Shown here one piece after another: positions 35,116 through 46,900 of a stretch of DNA of 64,000 nucleotides. Made by a program: the position numbers and the translations under genes. Source of the DNA: Lunularia cruciata (Eukaryota > Streptophyta > Marchantiopsida > Lunulariales > Lunulariaceae); the NCBI GenBank assembly GCA_948567375.1, contig OX419760.1:1612001-1676000 (forward strand), written 5' to 3'. The notes beneath the pieces were generated by a model. The model was not told the DNA's origin and ran no database searches. It saw nothing but the letters and a program-made list of their open reading frames with translations. Position 1 is the first letter of the stretch. Each line of letters begins with the position of its first letter.

Positions 35116-36205
35116 ATGGATCCATAGTTATAAGAGTTGATTCAAGGAATGCATGAGATGTTGAACGAGTTGTGGGAAATCAAGATGACCATGGAGGAAT
35201 TGAAAAATCAAATATGTATTGTCAAGAACAATCAAGTAAGGCAAGAAGGGGAGTCATCTCAACAACTGGCACCAGCTATTGAAGTACTTGGAGAGTTATG
35301 CATGTTGATGACATTGATTCCAATCAACAGCCAAGCCATGAATGCAAAAGATGTGCAACATTGAGCCTTACAAAGGAAAATGTTCCATGGGAGTTGTGTA
35401 AAATTAGATTTCAAGAATGAATCAATACCTTTGATTGTTCACAATGGAGATCATTGATCATTCTGTAGGTGTGTTTGCTTGTGGATATTATCAGACAAAG
35501 CTCTCACATGGTATAACACTTGGGAATGATCATTGTTGGTAGAAGAAAGAGAGGTCACTTGGACAACCATGCAAGAAGAGCTACTCAAGAATTTTTAATT
35601 TGTGGATTTTGTGCAAATGGCCCAAACCAGACTCTGAGGGTTGAAGTAGAAGAATAGCATATATGAGTATGTAAAGGCACTTTTGGATCTACATGTTGCA
35701 ATAACCAATATGAGTCCAGCCTAAGCTCTTGAAAATTTCAAGAGAGGATTAAAAGAGCGGATATGCCAAGAGGTAATGGTGCAAAATCCTCATATGCTTT
35801 TTGAAGCCATTGCTTGCACTCAAAGAATAGCAAGGGCGCTTGGAGGAGGTGAAGCATGAACACAAATGCAAACTATCATGCTTAAGATTCATCATTTTGG
35901 TAGACCAATTCCTAGAGAATAGTGCAACATTCAGTTTTGAGACCAAGGACCAAGACCTCTCCAAGGAGAACAAGGATGGGTCAAAGAAAGGAGAGAAGGA
36001 GTCCCATGAGGAGAAGGGGCTTGAGAAAAAAATGATGATGTTACAATTATGGCCAAATTGGGCACATAGCCATCAATTGTTGTGCTCGTCAACTCAGAGG
36101 CCCTCAGCCTCCATACAAGAAACCTCTGAACCACATAGAGAGACAAATTGAAGAGGAGGATATGGAACCACATCAAAAAATGAAGATCACCAGTAAATAC
36201 ACCTT
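35116..36205 (+). pseudogene. gag of copy B (decayed)
   Basis: Starts with ATGGATCC as in copy A, but a stop follows at the fourth codon. Matching segments include EIKMTMEELKNQI and EGESSQQ. The knuckle region near 36035-36085 has Tyr in place of one Cys (CYNYGQIGHIAINC when read across a frameshift). A TAA at the same relative position as the gag stop of copy A is present near 36190. Confidence 0.75.
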
Positions 36206-36295
36206 GTGGCTTTACTAGCTTGGTGAAGAAGAGTTAAATTGGACGAAGGAAGAGGACAAGTGTGCAAAGATGGAGGAAGATAAATCCATAATTAA

Positions 36296-39200
36296 TTTTT
36301 GTAAATGGAGTGCTAGAAGGAAATCCAATGAAATTTTTGATAGACCTTGGGCAATAGAGATTTCTTGTCTTGCTCTGTTGCAATAAGGTTGGGGATGGAA
36401 TTAGAGAAGGATGAGAAGGACAAAGTAGAGTTACCTAATGGTCAGACAAAGAGAATTGAGTCATTACCTAGAAAGGTAATACTCTTTATATGAGGGTATT
36501 AAGAAGCAATCGAGTGGTGAGTGATACCACTAGCTTGTTATGATGCAAATCTTAGGTATATCATGGATGGAGCACTACAACCCCATGATGGATTGGAAAA
36601 AGAAAGTAATGAAAACTAGTCAATGGAAGATCTTTGGAGTTAAAGGAAGATCACATAGGCAAGAGTTGCCTTTGTATGTCATAAGGACCACATCTATTGG
36701 TAAGAAAAATACATGTTTCATGAGTTTAATACAAGAAATCTCTCATTAATAAGAGACTTCTCTTCTATTATTAATAAGAGCCTTGGTGATCTTCCTTTAA
36801 CACCAAAGATCTTCCATTGACTAGTTTTCACCACTTTCTTTCTCCAATCCACCATGAGAAATTGAAAGATGTGGTTAATGAGTTCTAAGATGTCTTTTTG
36901 AATAATTATCCATAGGTTTACCACCAAAAAGGAGAGTAGATCATAAAATTGAGATACTTCATAGGAAGACATCTCCTTGTAAGGCCCCATACCAATTGTC
37001 ATCTCATGAATTGGAGGAATGTAAGGCTGAAAGTGAGGATATGTTGCAAAAGAGGTTTATCCAACCCAACATATCACCATATGGGGCTCTTGTCTTGTTT
37101 TTGAGGAAGAAGAATAGAACAATGCACATGTGCATTGACTATTGAGGACTAAATCAAAAAATGATGAAGAACAAATATCCATTACCTTGTATGGATGACT
37201 TGTTTGATCAACTTAATGGAGCAAGGCACTTCACTAAACTTGATTTGCAGAGCGGTTACAACCAAATCAGAATTTTGGAAGAAGACATACACAAAATGGC
37301 CTTTCAAACAAGGTATGGTCACTTTGAGTAGTTGGTGATGCAATTTGGCCTCACCTTACGCTCTAGCAACTTTCATGAGTTTTATTAATAACATATTTCA
37401 TCCATACTTGGATTAATTTGTTATCTTTTTCTTGATGATATTTAAGTCTACAATAGGATGCTGATAGAGCACAAGCAATATTTTTGAGAAGTCCTCTAGA
37501 TTCTATGATAAAATCAATTGCATGCCAAAATCTCAAAGTGCGAGTTTAGCAAATCTAAAGTAGACTACTTAGGGCATAGAGTAAGTGTAGAAAGTATCCA
37601 AGTATTAACCAATAAAACAGAAGTCATTCAAAAATGGAGTGCTCTAGAAGATCAAACCCAACTCAAGAGTTTCTTGGGATTGATGAGGTTTTAATGTTGA
37701 TTTTTCAAGGACTTCTCCAAGATTGCATAGCCTCTAATAGCATTATTGTGCAAAGAAAAAAAGAGTATATGGAGAACCGCACAAGAATTGGCCTTTCAGG
37801 AGTTGAAAGATGCATTACTACATGCACCAACTTGAAATGGTATGACCCAAAATGTCCAATCAAGATGGCTACAAATGCATCAAGTGTAGTAATAGGAGCA
37901 ATCTTACAACAAGAATGGTAGGATGGATAGCACCCAATTGCATATTTCTCTTGTAAGTTGTTATTGATAGAATGCAACTATCACACCATGAATGACAAGA
38001 GTTGGCAATTGTCCTTGTAACCAAGCATTGAAAACACTATCTAGGTGAGAAGGCATTTGTGGTAGAGACGGACCACAAACCTTTGATCTAAATGAGACAT
38101 AGAAAGATCTTTCTCATTAACAGATTCGGCGGATAGAGTGGAGACAACAATTCAACATGACAATCAGATATGTGGAGTGCAAGAAGCAACTTGCAAATGT
38201 ATTTACCCAAATTCCAATGGCAAAAAATTTGGTGGTGGAAGTCAAGATGAGCCTTGAATTCTGGCCTAAGATTCTTGCTGCTACAAAAATTGATCCATAT
38301 ATTGTAGATGCTCAATCATCCAAAGGCATCACCAACACCTAAGGATTCACCTTTTGTGATGGCAAGTTATGGATCTCCGATGACATGGATCTAAGAACCA
38401 TCATCCTAGTAGAATGTCATGATTCTACCATTGTAGGTCGTGTTGGAGTGGACAAGACCTTGGATGCGGTCAAATGCCATCACTATTGGCCCAAGATGAG
38501 CAACGATGTGATAAAATATGTTTGGAGCTGCCTAGTTTGTCAAAAAAAGAAGGCTTTTAATCAAACTCCCAAAGGGCTCCTCCAACCTCTCCCTACTCCT
38601 ACACAACATAAGGAATAGGTAAGCATGGATTTGGTTTGTGAATTGCCCAAGACCACTTCTAGGTTTGACTCCATTGTAATCTTTGTCAATTTACTCAGCA
38701 AAATGATTCATGTGTGTCCTACAACCAAGGATGTGACTGCCTTGCAACTAGCACAATTGTACTTAGATCAAGTCTTTTTCCACCATAGCTTCTCTCAAGT
38801 GCTCGTCATAGATAGAGGTACTCAATTTACTAGTTTGTTTTAGAGAACACTCTTCAAAACCAAATTGGCCATGTCCATAGCTTACCATCCACAAATTGAT
38901 CAACAAACATAGGGGGCAAATTGCACTATTGAGAACATGCTTTGGGGTTTGACTTTAGATGAGCAAGAGACTTGGGATACCTTACTCCCATTGGTGTAAT
39001 TTGCTTACAACAATTCAATGAATGCCTCTACACAAGTCACACCGTTCTTCCTCATGTATGGAGAGCATCCTTTCATACCTTGAAGCTTGATGAAGGTTTT
39101 TCCGATGGTTACAAAGGTTGACAATGTCAACACTTTTATTTCTAGAATCCAACAGGGTGTGGAGAACACCAAGTACATGTTGCAAATTGCCAAAATTGGC

Positions 39201-39679
39201 AAAAGCAATATGCAAATGCACACCGCCAACACATGGAGGTCAAAGTGAGAGATCAAATTTGATTGTCAACCACCAACCTGAAGTTAGTTGGTCCTCATAA
39301 GCTTAGACCTCATTTCATTGGACCTTTCTCCATCCTTTGTTGCATCGGCGTTGTGGCTTATCACCTGCCACATATGAAGATTCACCAAGTGTTTCATGTT
39401 TCCTTATTATGCCGATATGCTCCCCGGCTATCCCACTTCTCTTCCATCCAAGAAAGTTGACCTTGTCTAACACTTGTTGATGAGGCAAAGGAGTATGAGG
39501 TCAAATGCATTCTCCAAAAATGCATTTGTGGTACTCGCCATCCGTGTGTAGAACATCTGGTCCATTGGAAAGGGTACCCACTAAATGAGGCAACATAGAA
39601 GCCAATAGCCAACTTGACCAACGCACCAATGTTAGTCCAATCTTTTGAGCAACAACTTTGCAACAAGGACATTGCATCT
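36296..39679 (+). pseudogene. pol of copy B (decayed)
   Basis: Protease remnants (near 36300-36560), RT (36880-37700), RNase H (37800-38150), integrase (38200-39200) and chromodomain (39480-39679) appear in the order of copy A. Readable pieces include [20 protein letters not shown], the integrase zinc finger region VGVDKTLDAVKCHHYWPKMS, and MDLVCELPKTTSRFDS. Numerous stops, frameshifts and small deletions make it non-functional. Confidence 0.8.
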
Positions 39680-39695
39680 TAAAAGGGGAGAGGTC

Positions 39696-40253
39696 CGTAA
39701 TACAAGTAGCTAGGCATATTATTTGGAGAGAAAATTGGCTTGATAAAATCTAGAAGGATATTTTGTACAATGGGCTAGGAATATAAGATAGAGGTGTCAC
39801 CAAAAGAGTACTTCTACTAATATAGTAGAAGCCAAAAACAGCCTAAAAACTTTAAAGTCAATTTTAGAGGCCTAAATGGATGAATAAGGCCTCAAAAATA
39901 GAAAGAGTCCTCCCCCCCCCATTCCCCCCCCCCCCACTCCCTATGATGTGTCTCATTGAGAGCTTTCTAATAGTACTTCACCCACACAATTCTGAGCTCC
40001 CTATAGGAAGATTCCCTTAAGTCAAACCCATTTGACCAACTAGATTAGACAAGGATTAACATGTCGCCCATCCAAACAACTAATCCAAGGATGGAGCTTG
40101 CTGACAGGTCACCAATCCATGTATTCAATCCAAGGGTGGAGCTTCCTTTGAGGAGATCCCTTTTGCTATATAATAAAGAGAAGGTGCTCCTTTGGGGCAT
40201 TGGAATATTGAGTGTGAAACTTGCATTTTCTCTCTTGTCCTCAGAGTATTACA
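39696..40253 (+). repeat. 3' LTR of copy B
   Basis: 558 bp, starting CGTAATAC (first base of TG mutated) directly after the polypurine tract and ending GTATTACA. It has two long C runs near 39911-39935. Confidence 0.85.
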
Positions 40254-41362
40254 TGTGTACAATCCACTCTTCAGACTTTGAATCATTGTATCCCTCTTGA
40301 AACCCACTTTTTTTAAATGGATTTCCTTTTGCTCCTCTCTCCTCCCTAAATTTTTCAAAAGCTCTACTTTGCAAAATTAATCTCTTTCCACTCCTCTTTC
40401 CTCTCTAAATCTTCTAAAATCTACCTCTCTTGTCCTCCTTTTTGCTACTTGTCTCTTCCCAAAATCATCTTGTTCTCAAATTTGTCTCTTTCTCACTCCT
40501 TCCTTTCATAATCACCAAGAATAAAGTGATCCAACTACATTCAAATTTTCCCCTTTCCACTCTCTACTCCTTCCTTTCACTATTTTGTCTCTACTAGAAT
40601 CATCCCTTCTAAAAAATTTCTCTTTTTCTTTCCTTCCTTAGACAATCACCAAGAAAGAAACAATGCAAACCCCTTCAAATTTTTCTTATCTCCCACTCCT
40701 TCCAAATTTATCAAAAAGTTCCACCTCCACTCTCTTCCATTCCTTTTCATTTCAAACTATCAAATATGCTCTTTTTTCAAAAAATAGCAACAAGCAATAA
40801 TGCTCAAAAGTTGTGGTTGGTTTGGAAAGTTATATTTCATCTAATTTGTCATGAACATTTCAAAATTGGGACTACTACACTCCCTTGGACTTTGCAAATT
40901 TGAGCTTGAAAACTTGCAATATTCTAGCTTTACTCCACTTAAATTGGTTCCTTGAAAAAACTATTATTCATACCTAAAAATGTTCACACAAACACACATA
41001 ACCATCATTCATACCCCATGGAACATAGTTGGAAAATTTATTTGTTATTAATTTTCATATACAATTCTACCATCATCTTGATGCAATTTGAGGCATTCTT
41101 CCATGATAGTATGGAATTCTCTACCAATCTCTTGGTGAAAAGCAAGTTGTTGAGTGTTCATCTCCTTTAAGAATTCACTATCTTCCTTCAATACATGGAT
41201 CAAGTTGTTTAGTGTCCATCACCTCTAAGAATTCAATATCTTCCTCAATGCATGGATCATGTTGGTTTATCAAGAAAGTATGCAATATAATACATACACA
41301 TACATTTCAAAATAGAGGCATTTCTTTTGCTATTCTTTTGTTGGTATCTAATTTCTTGTAAG
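40254..41362. other. Pyrimidine-rich spacer
   Basis: From about 40260 to 40760 the plus strand is rich in C and T (phrases like TCTTTCCACTCCT). A loose repeat of about 133 bp is marked by AATCACCAAGAA at about 40510 and 40643. No coding or element motif was recognised in the rest. Confidence 0.45.
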
Positions 41363-41367
41363 GCGTG

Positions 41368-42258
41368 TATAATACCAAGGGTTAACCATATGATCTAGAT
41401 GTGAAATTCGGTTTGGTAACATCAAGAATGATTTTATACATGATGGTCAAAATAGATCAGATAGAAGTATCACCAAAAGAGTACTTCTACTAATAGGGCA
41501 GAAACCAAAATAGACTTGATGTAATACCAAGGGTTAGCCATATGATCTAGATGTGAAATTTGGTTTGGTAACATCTAGAATGATGTTATACATGATGGTC
41601 AAAATAGATCAGATAGAAGTATCACCAAAAGAGTACTTCTACTAATAGGGCAGAAACCGAAATAGACTTGAGAACCTTAGAACCAATAGCTAGACATATG
41701 ATTTAAAGGTGAGAATTGGTTTGGTAACATCTGGAAGGATGTTACACATGATGGACTAAACAGATCAGAAAGAGGTATTACCAAAAGGGGACTTCTACTA
41801 GTAGAGTAGGAACCGAAATATGCCTGAAATCTTTGAAGGCAATTTCGGAGGCCTAAACGGATGAATTAGGCCTCAAAAATGTGCAAATTCCCCCCCCCAA
41901 TGGAGGAAAGGCTGGCCTTCCCTCCCCCTGGGTTGTCTCGTCGAGAGCTTTCCAACGGTACCTTACTCATGTGATTCTGAGATTCCTACAGGAAGATTCC
42001 CTAAAAGATTCCCTCCGGTCAAAGCTCGTTTGACCAACCAGATAGGACCTAGACCAGACAGGTCACCCATCCAAGTCAGTAATCCAAGGGTGGAGCTTGC
42101 TGACATGTCACCTATCTATGTCCCTAATCCTATGGTGGAGCTTCCTTGGAGGAGATCCTCTTTGTCTATATAATAAAGAGAAGGTGCTCCCTTGGGGCAT
42201 CGAATGTTTGAGTGTGCAATCTGTGTTTTCTCTCTTCTCTTGTCCTCGAAGCATTACA
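41368..42258 (+). repeat. 5' LTR of copy A with triplicated 5' unit
   Basis: The conventional LTR is 41520-42258 (739 bp, TGTAATACC to GCATTACA). A further 152-bp copy of its beginning precedes it directly (41368-41519, starting TATAATACC), and the target duplication lies outside that copy. A more diverged third unit begins near 41687. A TATATAATAAAG segment near 42168 holds both a TATA-like and an AATAAA motif. Confidence 0.88.
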
Positions 42259-42259
42259 A

Positions 42260-42271
42260 TGGTATCAGAGC
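42260..42271 (+). other. Primer-binding site of copy A (initiator tRNA-Met)
   Basis: TGGTATCAGAGC begins two bases after the 5' LTR end. It is complementary to the 3' end of plant initiator methionine tRNA, the primer of minus-strand synthesis in most plant LTR retrotransposons. Confidence 0.9.
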
Positions 42272-42398
42272 GAGTGTTCTAGTCCAAGAGAGTGGATCAC
42301 CCCTCTTGGAATAGCACGAACTACTGAAACTGAGTAATTTGAGGTGGAGAACATAGAGTAATCGCTAGACTTAGGAAGGACTTTAGAGAGCGGATGGG

Positions 42399-42620
42399 AT
42401 GGATGCGCCGGGGGGACAATTTCCCGCACCTAGCTTTCCATTCTCAAACCCATTCCACATCAAGGTTATGTACATCCAGCGTGAGCAGATGAGAGTATCG
42501 CTAGTTTATCACTTCGGTGCTGAATTCATGGATAGAGTGATGAACTCACCAAACCCGGTGATTCTACCTGTGGTGATATATGACAGAGAGTGGGATTTGA
42601 CGATTTACATTCTATTATGA
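42399..42620 (+). CDS. Pre-gag short ORF 1 of copy A
   Basis: 73 residues in the long leader between primer site and gag. It contains MRVSLVYHFGAEFMDRV and PVILPVVIYDREWDL. It ends TTATGA, only four bases before the ATG of ORF 2. The same sequence is recognisable in the leaders of copies B (around 34700-34865) and C (around 13095-13300). The two pre-gag ORFs look like diverged relatives of each other. Function unknown; it could be an accessory protein, a gag extension, or untranslated leader that happens to be open. Confidence 0.4.
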   Translation: MDAPGGQFPAPSFPFSNPFHIKVMYIQREQMRVSLVYHFGAEFMDRVMNSPNPVILPVVIYDREWDLTIYILL

Positions 42621-42624
42621 TAAT

Positions 42625-42828
42625 ATGGATATAAATGTCCCAAATCCTCTCCCTTTCAACACTCAAGTAGAAATCCGTTATGTAGTGAGGCCGAAATTGA
42701 TGTTTAGAGATTTTGTGGTTAGGAATTTTGGTGAGGAGTATTATCAACAAGTGATAGCTTCTGAGGTCCCAATGGTAGTTCCGATAGTTCGTGCGCCTTC
42801 CAGAGTGATTATATTGACTCTGTATTGA
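42625..42828 (+). CDS. Pre-gag short ORF 2 of copy A
   Basis: 67 residues beginning MDINVPNP. It holds VEIRYVVRPKLMFRDFVV then NFGEEYYQQV and PMVVPIV, positions that line up with FGAEFMDRV and PVILPVV of ORF 1 with a two-residue gap. It ends 33 bases before the gag ATG, in a frame different from ORF 1 and the same as the gag start. Copy B keeps the matching reading (FVVRNFGEAYYQ). Coding status unproven. Confidence 0.4.
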   Translation: MDINVPNPLPFNTQVEIRYVVRPKLMFRDFVVRNFGEEYYQQVIASEVPMVVPIVRAPSRVIILTLY

Positions 42829-42861
42829 AGTAGACGTTAGCAATTGGGTGTTGCAGGCACC

Positions 42862-43949
42862 ATGGATCCGCAGTTGCAAGAACTGGTGCAAGGAATGCAA
42901 GGGATGTTGAATGAATTTCGAGAGATTAAGATGACCATGGAGACATTGCAAAGTCAAGTGCAGATCCTCAGGAACGATCAAGCCATGTAAGAAGAAGAGC
43001 CGTCTCAAAACCCAGTACCTGCGACTAAAGTACTTGGAGAGGCACCCGTGCCTACAAACCCTATCAATGATGAAGCCACATTGCTACTCCGGATGAAGAA
43101 GACCTACAACATCGAGCCTTACAAGGGGCAGCGTATGATGGGAGTAGTGGAGAATTGGATCTTGAGAATGAATCGATATTTTCGATTGTTCTCAACAGAG
43201 ATCACAGAGCATGCTGCAGGCGTGTTTGCATGTGGGTACTTGACCGATAAAGCCCTCACATGGTATGATGCTTGGGAACAATCCATGCTGGCAGAGAGAA
43301 GGGAGGTCACATGGACAGCAATGCAAGAAGGACTGCTCAAGAATTTCCAATCGGTGGTTCTGTGCAGATGGCTCGAACCCGACTATGGGGATTGAGACAA
43401 AAGAATAGCGTACAAGAGTATGTGGAGGCATTTTTGGATCTACAAGTTGCAATTACCAACATGAGTCCAGCAGAGGCTCTCGACAATTTCAAACGAGGGT
43501 TGAAAGAGCGGATTTGCCAAGAAGTCATGGTGCAAAACCCTCGCACAGTATTTGAAGCCATTGCTTGTGCGTAGAGAATAGCCGGAGCATTAGGTGGAGG
43601 TGAAGGAGTAGTTCCACCTCAACATTATCGGGTAGAAATACCACACATGGGTGGACCAGTACCAATGGAATTGGGCAACCTTTGATTCTGGGATCGAGGA
43701 GCACGGCCGCTTCAAGGAGAGCGAGGACGGGTAGAAGAACGAAGAGATGGAGTCCCACGAGGAGAAGGGACTCGAGGAGAACAACGCCGTTGTTACAATT
43801 GTGGCCGTATCGGGCACATATCTACCAATTGTCGCACTTGTTTCCCTAGAGGCCCTCGGCCTTCATACAGGCAATCTTTGAACAACATGGAGAGGCACAT
43901 TGAAGAGGAGGAGGTGGAAACCACTTCAGAAAACGAAGATCGCCAGTAA
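42862..43949 (+). pseudogene. gag of copy A (near-intact, disabled)
   Basis: Capsid and nucleocapsid polyprotein of about 360 codons from ATGGATCCG. Domains: N-terminal helix (EIKMTMETLQSQV), capsid core with WILRMNRYF, VFACGYLTDKALTWYDAW and EYVEAFLDLQVAITNMS, then a basic region and a CCHC zinc knuckle (CYNCGRIGHISTNC, from 43791). Lesions: TAA at 42988, a one-base deletion near 43357 relative to copy C, TAG at 43572 and TGA at 43683. All three stops look like single C-to-T changes. A TAA at 43947 is also present at the matching place in copy B, so it is probably the true end of Gag. Confidence 0.85.
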
Positions 43950-46900
43950 ATGTACCTCGCGGCCTTACTGGCTCAATAAGGAAGCAGAGAAGCAAGGGAA
44001 GGAAGAAGAATAATGCGCAAAGATCCCCAAAGGCAACCTCACAATTGATTGTCGTGAATGGAATCCTAGAAGGTAATCAAGTGAGAGTATTAATAGATCC
44101 GGGAGCAACAAAGAATTTCTTGTCTTGCTCTGTTGCAATAAGCTTGGGAATGGATCTAGAGAGAGATGGAAGTGAAGAAGTAGAGTTACCAAATGGGCAA
44201 ACAGAGAGGATTGAATCATTACCTAGACGGGTAACCCTCTCTGTAGGAGAATATCAGAAAGCAATTAAGTGGCAAGTGATACAGTTAGCCCATTATGATG
44301 CAATTTTAGGCATGCCATGGATGGAGCAGTACAACCCAATGGTGGATTGGAGGAAGAAAGTAGTGAGAACCCACCAATGGTCAATCATTGGGGTTAAAGA
44401 AAAATCACACAGGCAGAAACTGCCTCTATATGTCGTAGGGACAACAACTGTCTATAAGACCGATAGATGTTTTTTGGGTCTAATAAGAGAAGTCTAGAGT
44501 GCACAACTCGCTGGACAAATTCCTGAGAAATTGAAGGATGTGGTTGATGAGTTTCAAGATGTCTTTCCCGATGATCTACCCTCAGGATTACCACCTAAAA
44601 GGCAAGTAGATCACAAAATAGAGACACTCTTGGGCAAGACACCTCCTTGTAAGGCCCCATATCGCCTATCACCTCATGAGTTGGAGGAGTGTAAGACTCA
44701 AATTGAGGAGATGCTACAGAAAGGGTTCATCCAACCTAGCGTATCACCATATGGGGCCCCTGTCTTGTTTGTGAAGAAGAAGGATGGTACAATGCGCATG
44801 TGCATTGACTATCGGGGTCTCAATCAGCAAACAGTGAAGAACAAATACCCCTTACCTCGCATGGATGACCTGTTTGATCAACTCCATGGAGCGAGATACT
44901 TCACCAAACTGGACTTGCGGAGCGGTTACAATCAAATCCGAATTGCAGAGGAGGATGTGTACAAAACTGCCTTTCGAACCAAGTATGGCCACTTTGAGTA
45001 TCTTGTGATACCTTTTGGCCTCACCAATACGCCTACCACTTTCATGAGCCTAATGAATGACATATTTCGTCCATACTTGGATAAGTCTATTATCGTCTTT
45101 TTGGATGATATCTTAGTATATAGTAGCACGATGACAGAACACAAACAACATCTACAAGAGGTCCTCCAGATTCTAAGACAGAATCAGTTGTATGCCAAAA
45201 TCTCAAAGTGTGAGTTTGGCAAGTCTGAAGTAGACTACTTAGGGCATAGAGTAAGTGCAGAGGGCATTCAAGTATTGACAGATAAAATAGGGGTCATTCA
45301 AAAATGGAGTGCCCCAGAAGATCAGACTCAACTTAAGAGCTTCTTGGGGTTGACGGGATTCTATCGTAGATTTGTCAAGGACTTCTCCAAGGTTGCACAG
45401 CCTTTAACGGCACTACTTGGCAAGGGGAAGAAGTGGACATGGAGAACTGCACAAGAGTTGGCCTTTCAAGAATTGAAGGCCGCCTTGCTACATGCACCAA
45501 TCTTGAAGTGGTATGACCCAAAACGTCCAATCAAGTTGGCTACGGATGCATCAGGCGTAGCAATAGGAGCAGTCCTACAACAAGAGTGGCATGACAGATG
45601 GCATCCAATTGCATATTTCTCTCAAAAGTTGTTACCGGCAGAGCGCAACTACCACACCACAGAACGGGAAGAGCTGGCCATCGTTCTAGCAACCAAGCAT
45701 TGGAAGCACTACTTGGGCGAGAAGGCATTTGTAGTAGAGACAGACCACAAACCTCTAGTCTACCTCAAGACACAGAAGGATCTATCTCGTCGCCAAATTC
45801 AGTGGGTAGAGTGGTGACAACGCTTCAACATGACAATCACCTATGTGGAAGGTAAGAAGCAACTTGCAGATGCATTCACCCGCATGCCAATGGCCAACAA
45901 CTTGGTAGCAGAGGTTAAGATTAACCCTGAATTCTGGCAAGAGATTCTAGCTGCTACAAAAACTGATCCACAGATTGTAGAAGCGCAATCGTCCAAAGGT
46001 GTCACCAGTACCCAAGGACTCACCTTTTGGGAGGGCAGATTGTGGATCCCAAATGTCCCAGAATTACGCACCACCATTCTAGCGGAATGTCATGATTCGG
46101 CCATTGCAGCTCATGTCGGAGTGGACAAGACCTTGGAGGCAGTCAAGCGCCATTACTATTGGCCCAAGATGAGCAACGACGTGATGGACTATGTGCGTAG
46201 CTGCCTACTTTGTCAATAGAACAAAGCTTCTAATCAAGCTCCTGCAGGGCTCCTTCAACCTCTTCCCACTCCTACCCAACGTTGGGAACAAGTGAGTATG
46301 GATCTCGTTTGTGAATTACCCAAGACCACCTCAGGGTTTGACTCCATTGTGGTCTTTGTGGACCGGCTCAGCAAAATGATTCGTGTACGCCCTACCACCA
46401 AGGAGGTGACCGCTCCACAACTAGCTCAACTATACTTAGATGCAGTCTTTGCTCACCATGGCTTGTCTGGAGTACTCATCACCGATAGAGGCACACAATT
46501 CACCAATTTGTTTTGGCGAACACTCTTTGGGTTCTTCAAAACCAAGTTGGCCATGTCTACAGCTTACCACCCACAAACAGATGGCCAAACAGAGCGGGCT
46601 AATTGCACGATTGAAGACATGTTACGCGGCTTCACCTTAGAAGAGCAAGAGAGGTGGGACACCCTACTACCGTTGGTGGAATTCGCTTACAACAATTCAG
46701 TGAATGCCTCCACCCAGGTCACTCCGTTCTTCCTCATGTATGGTGAGCATCCCTTCACACCTTCTAGCTTGATGAAGATCCGTCTAGTGACTACCAAGGT
46801 TGATGCAGTCAACACATTTGTTTCTAGAATCCAACAAGGTGTGGAGAGCGCCAAGCACAGGTTACAGATTGCACAAAATTGACAAAAGCAGTATGCTGAT

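Larger units (their letters stand above)
33900..40253 (+). mobile_element. Ty3/gypsy chromovirus copy B, full-length but decayed
   Basis: Plus-strand element: 5' LTR (33900-34511), primer-binding site (34513-34524, TGGTATCAAAGT), pre-gag leader, gag, protease, RT, RNase H, integrase, chromodomain, polypurine tract (AAAAGGGGAGAGG, 39681-39693) and 3' LTR (39696-40253). CATGT precedes the element (33895-33899) and also occurs at its far end (40252-40256), overlapping the last two LTR bases. That would fit a target duplication with a small loss. Coding regions carry many stops and indels. Confidence 0.88.
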
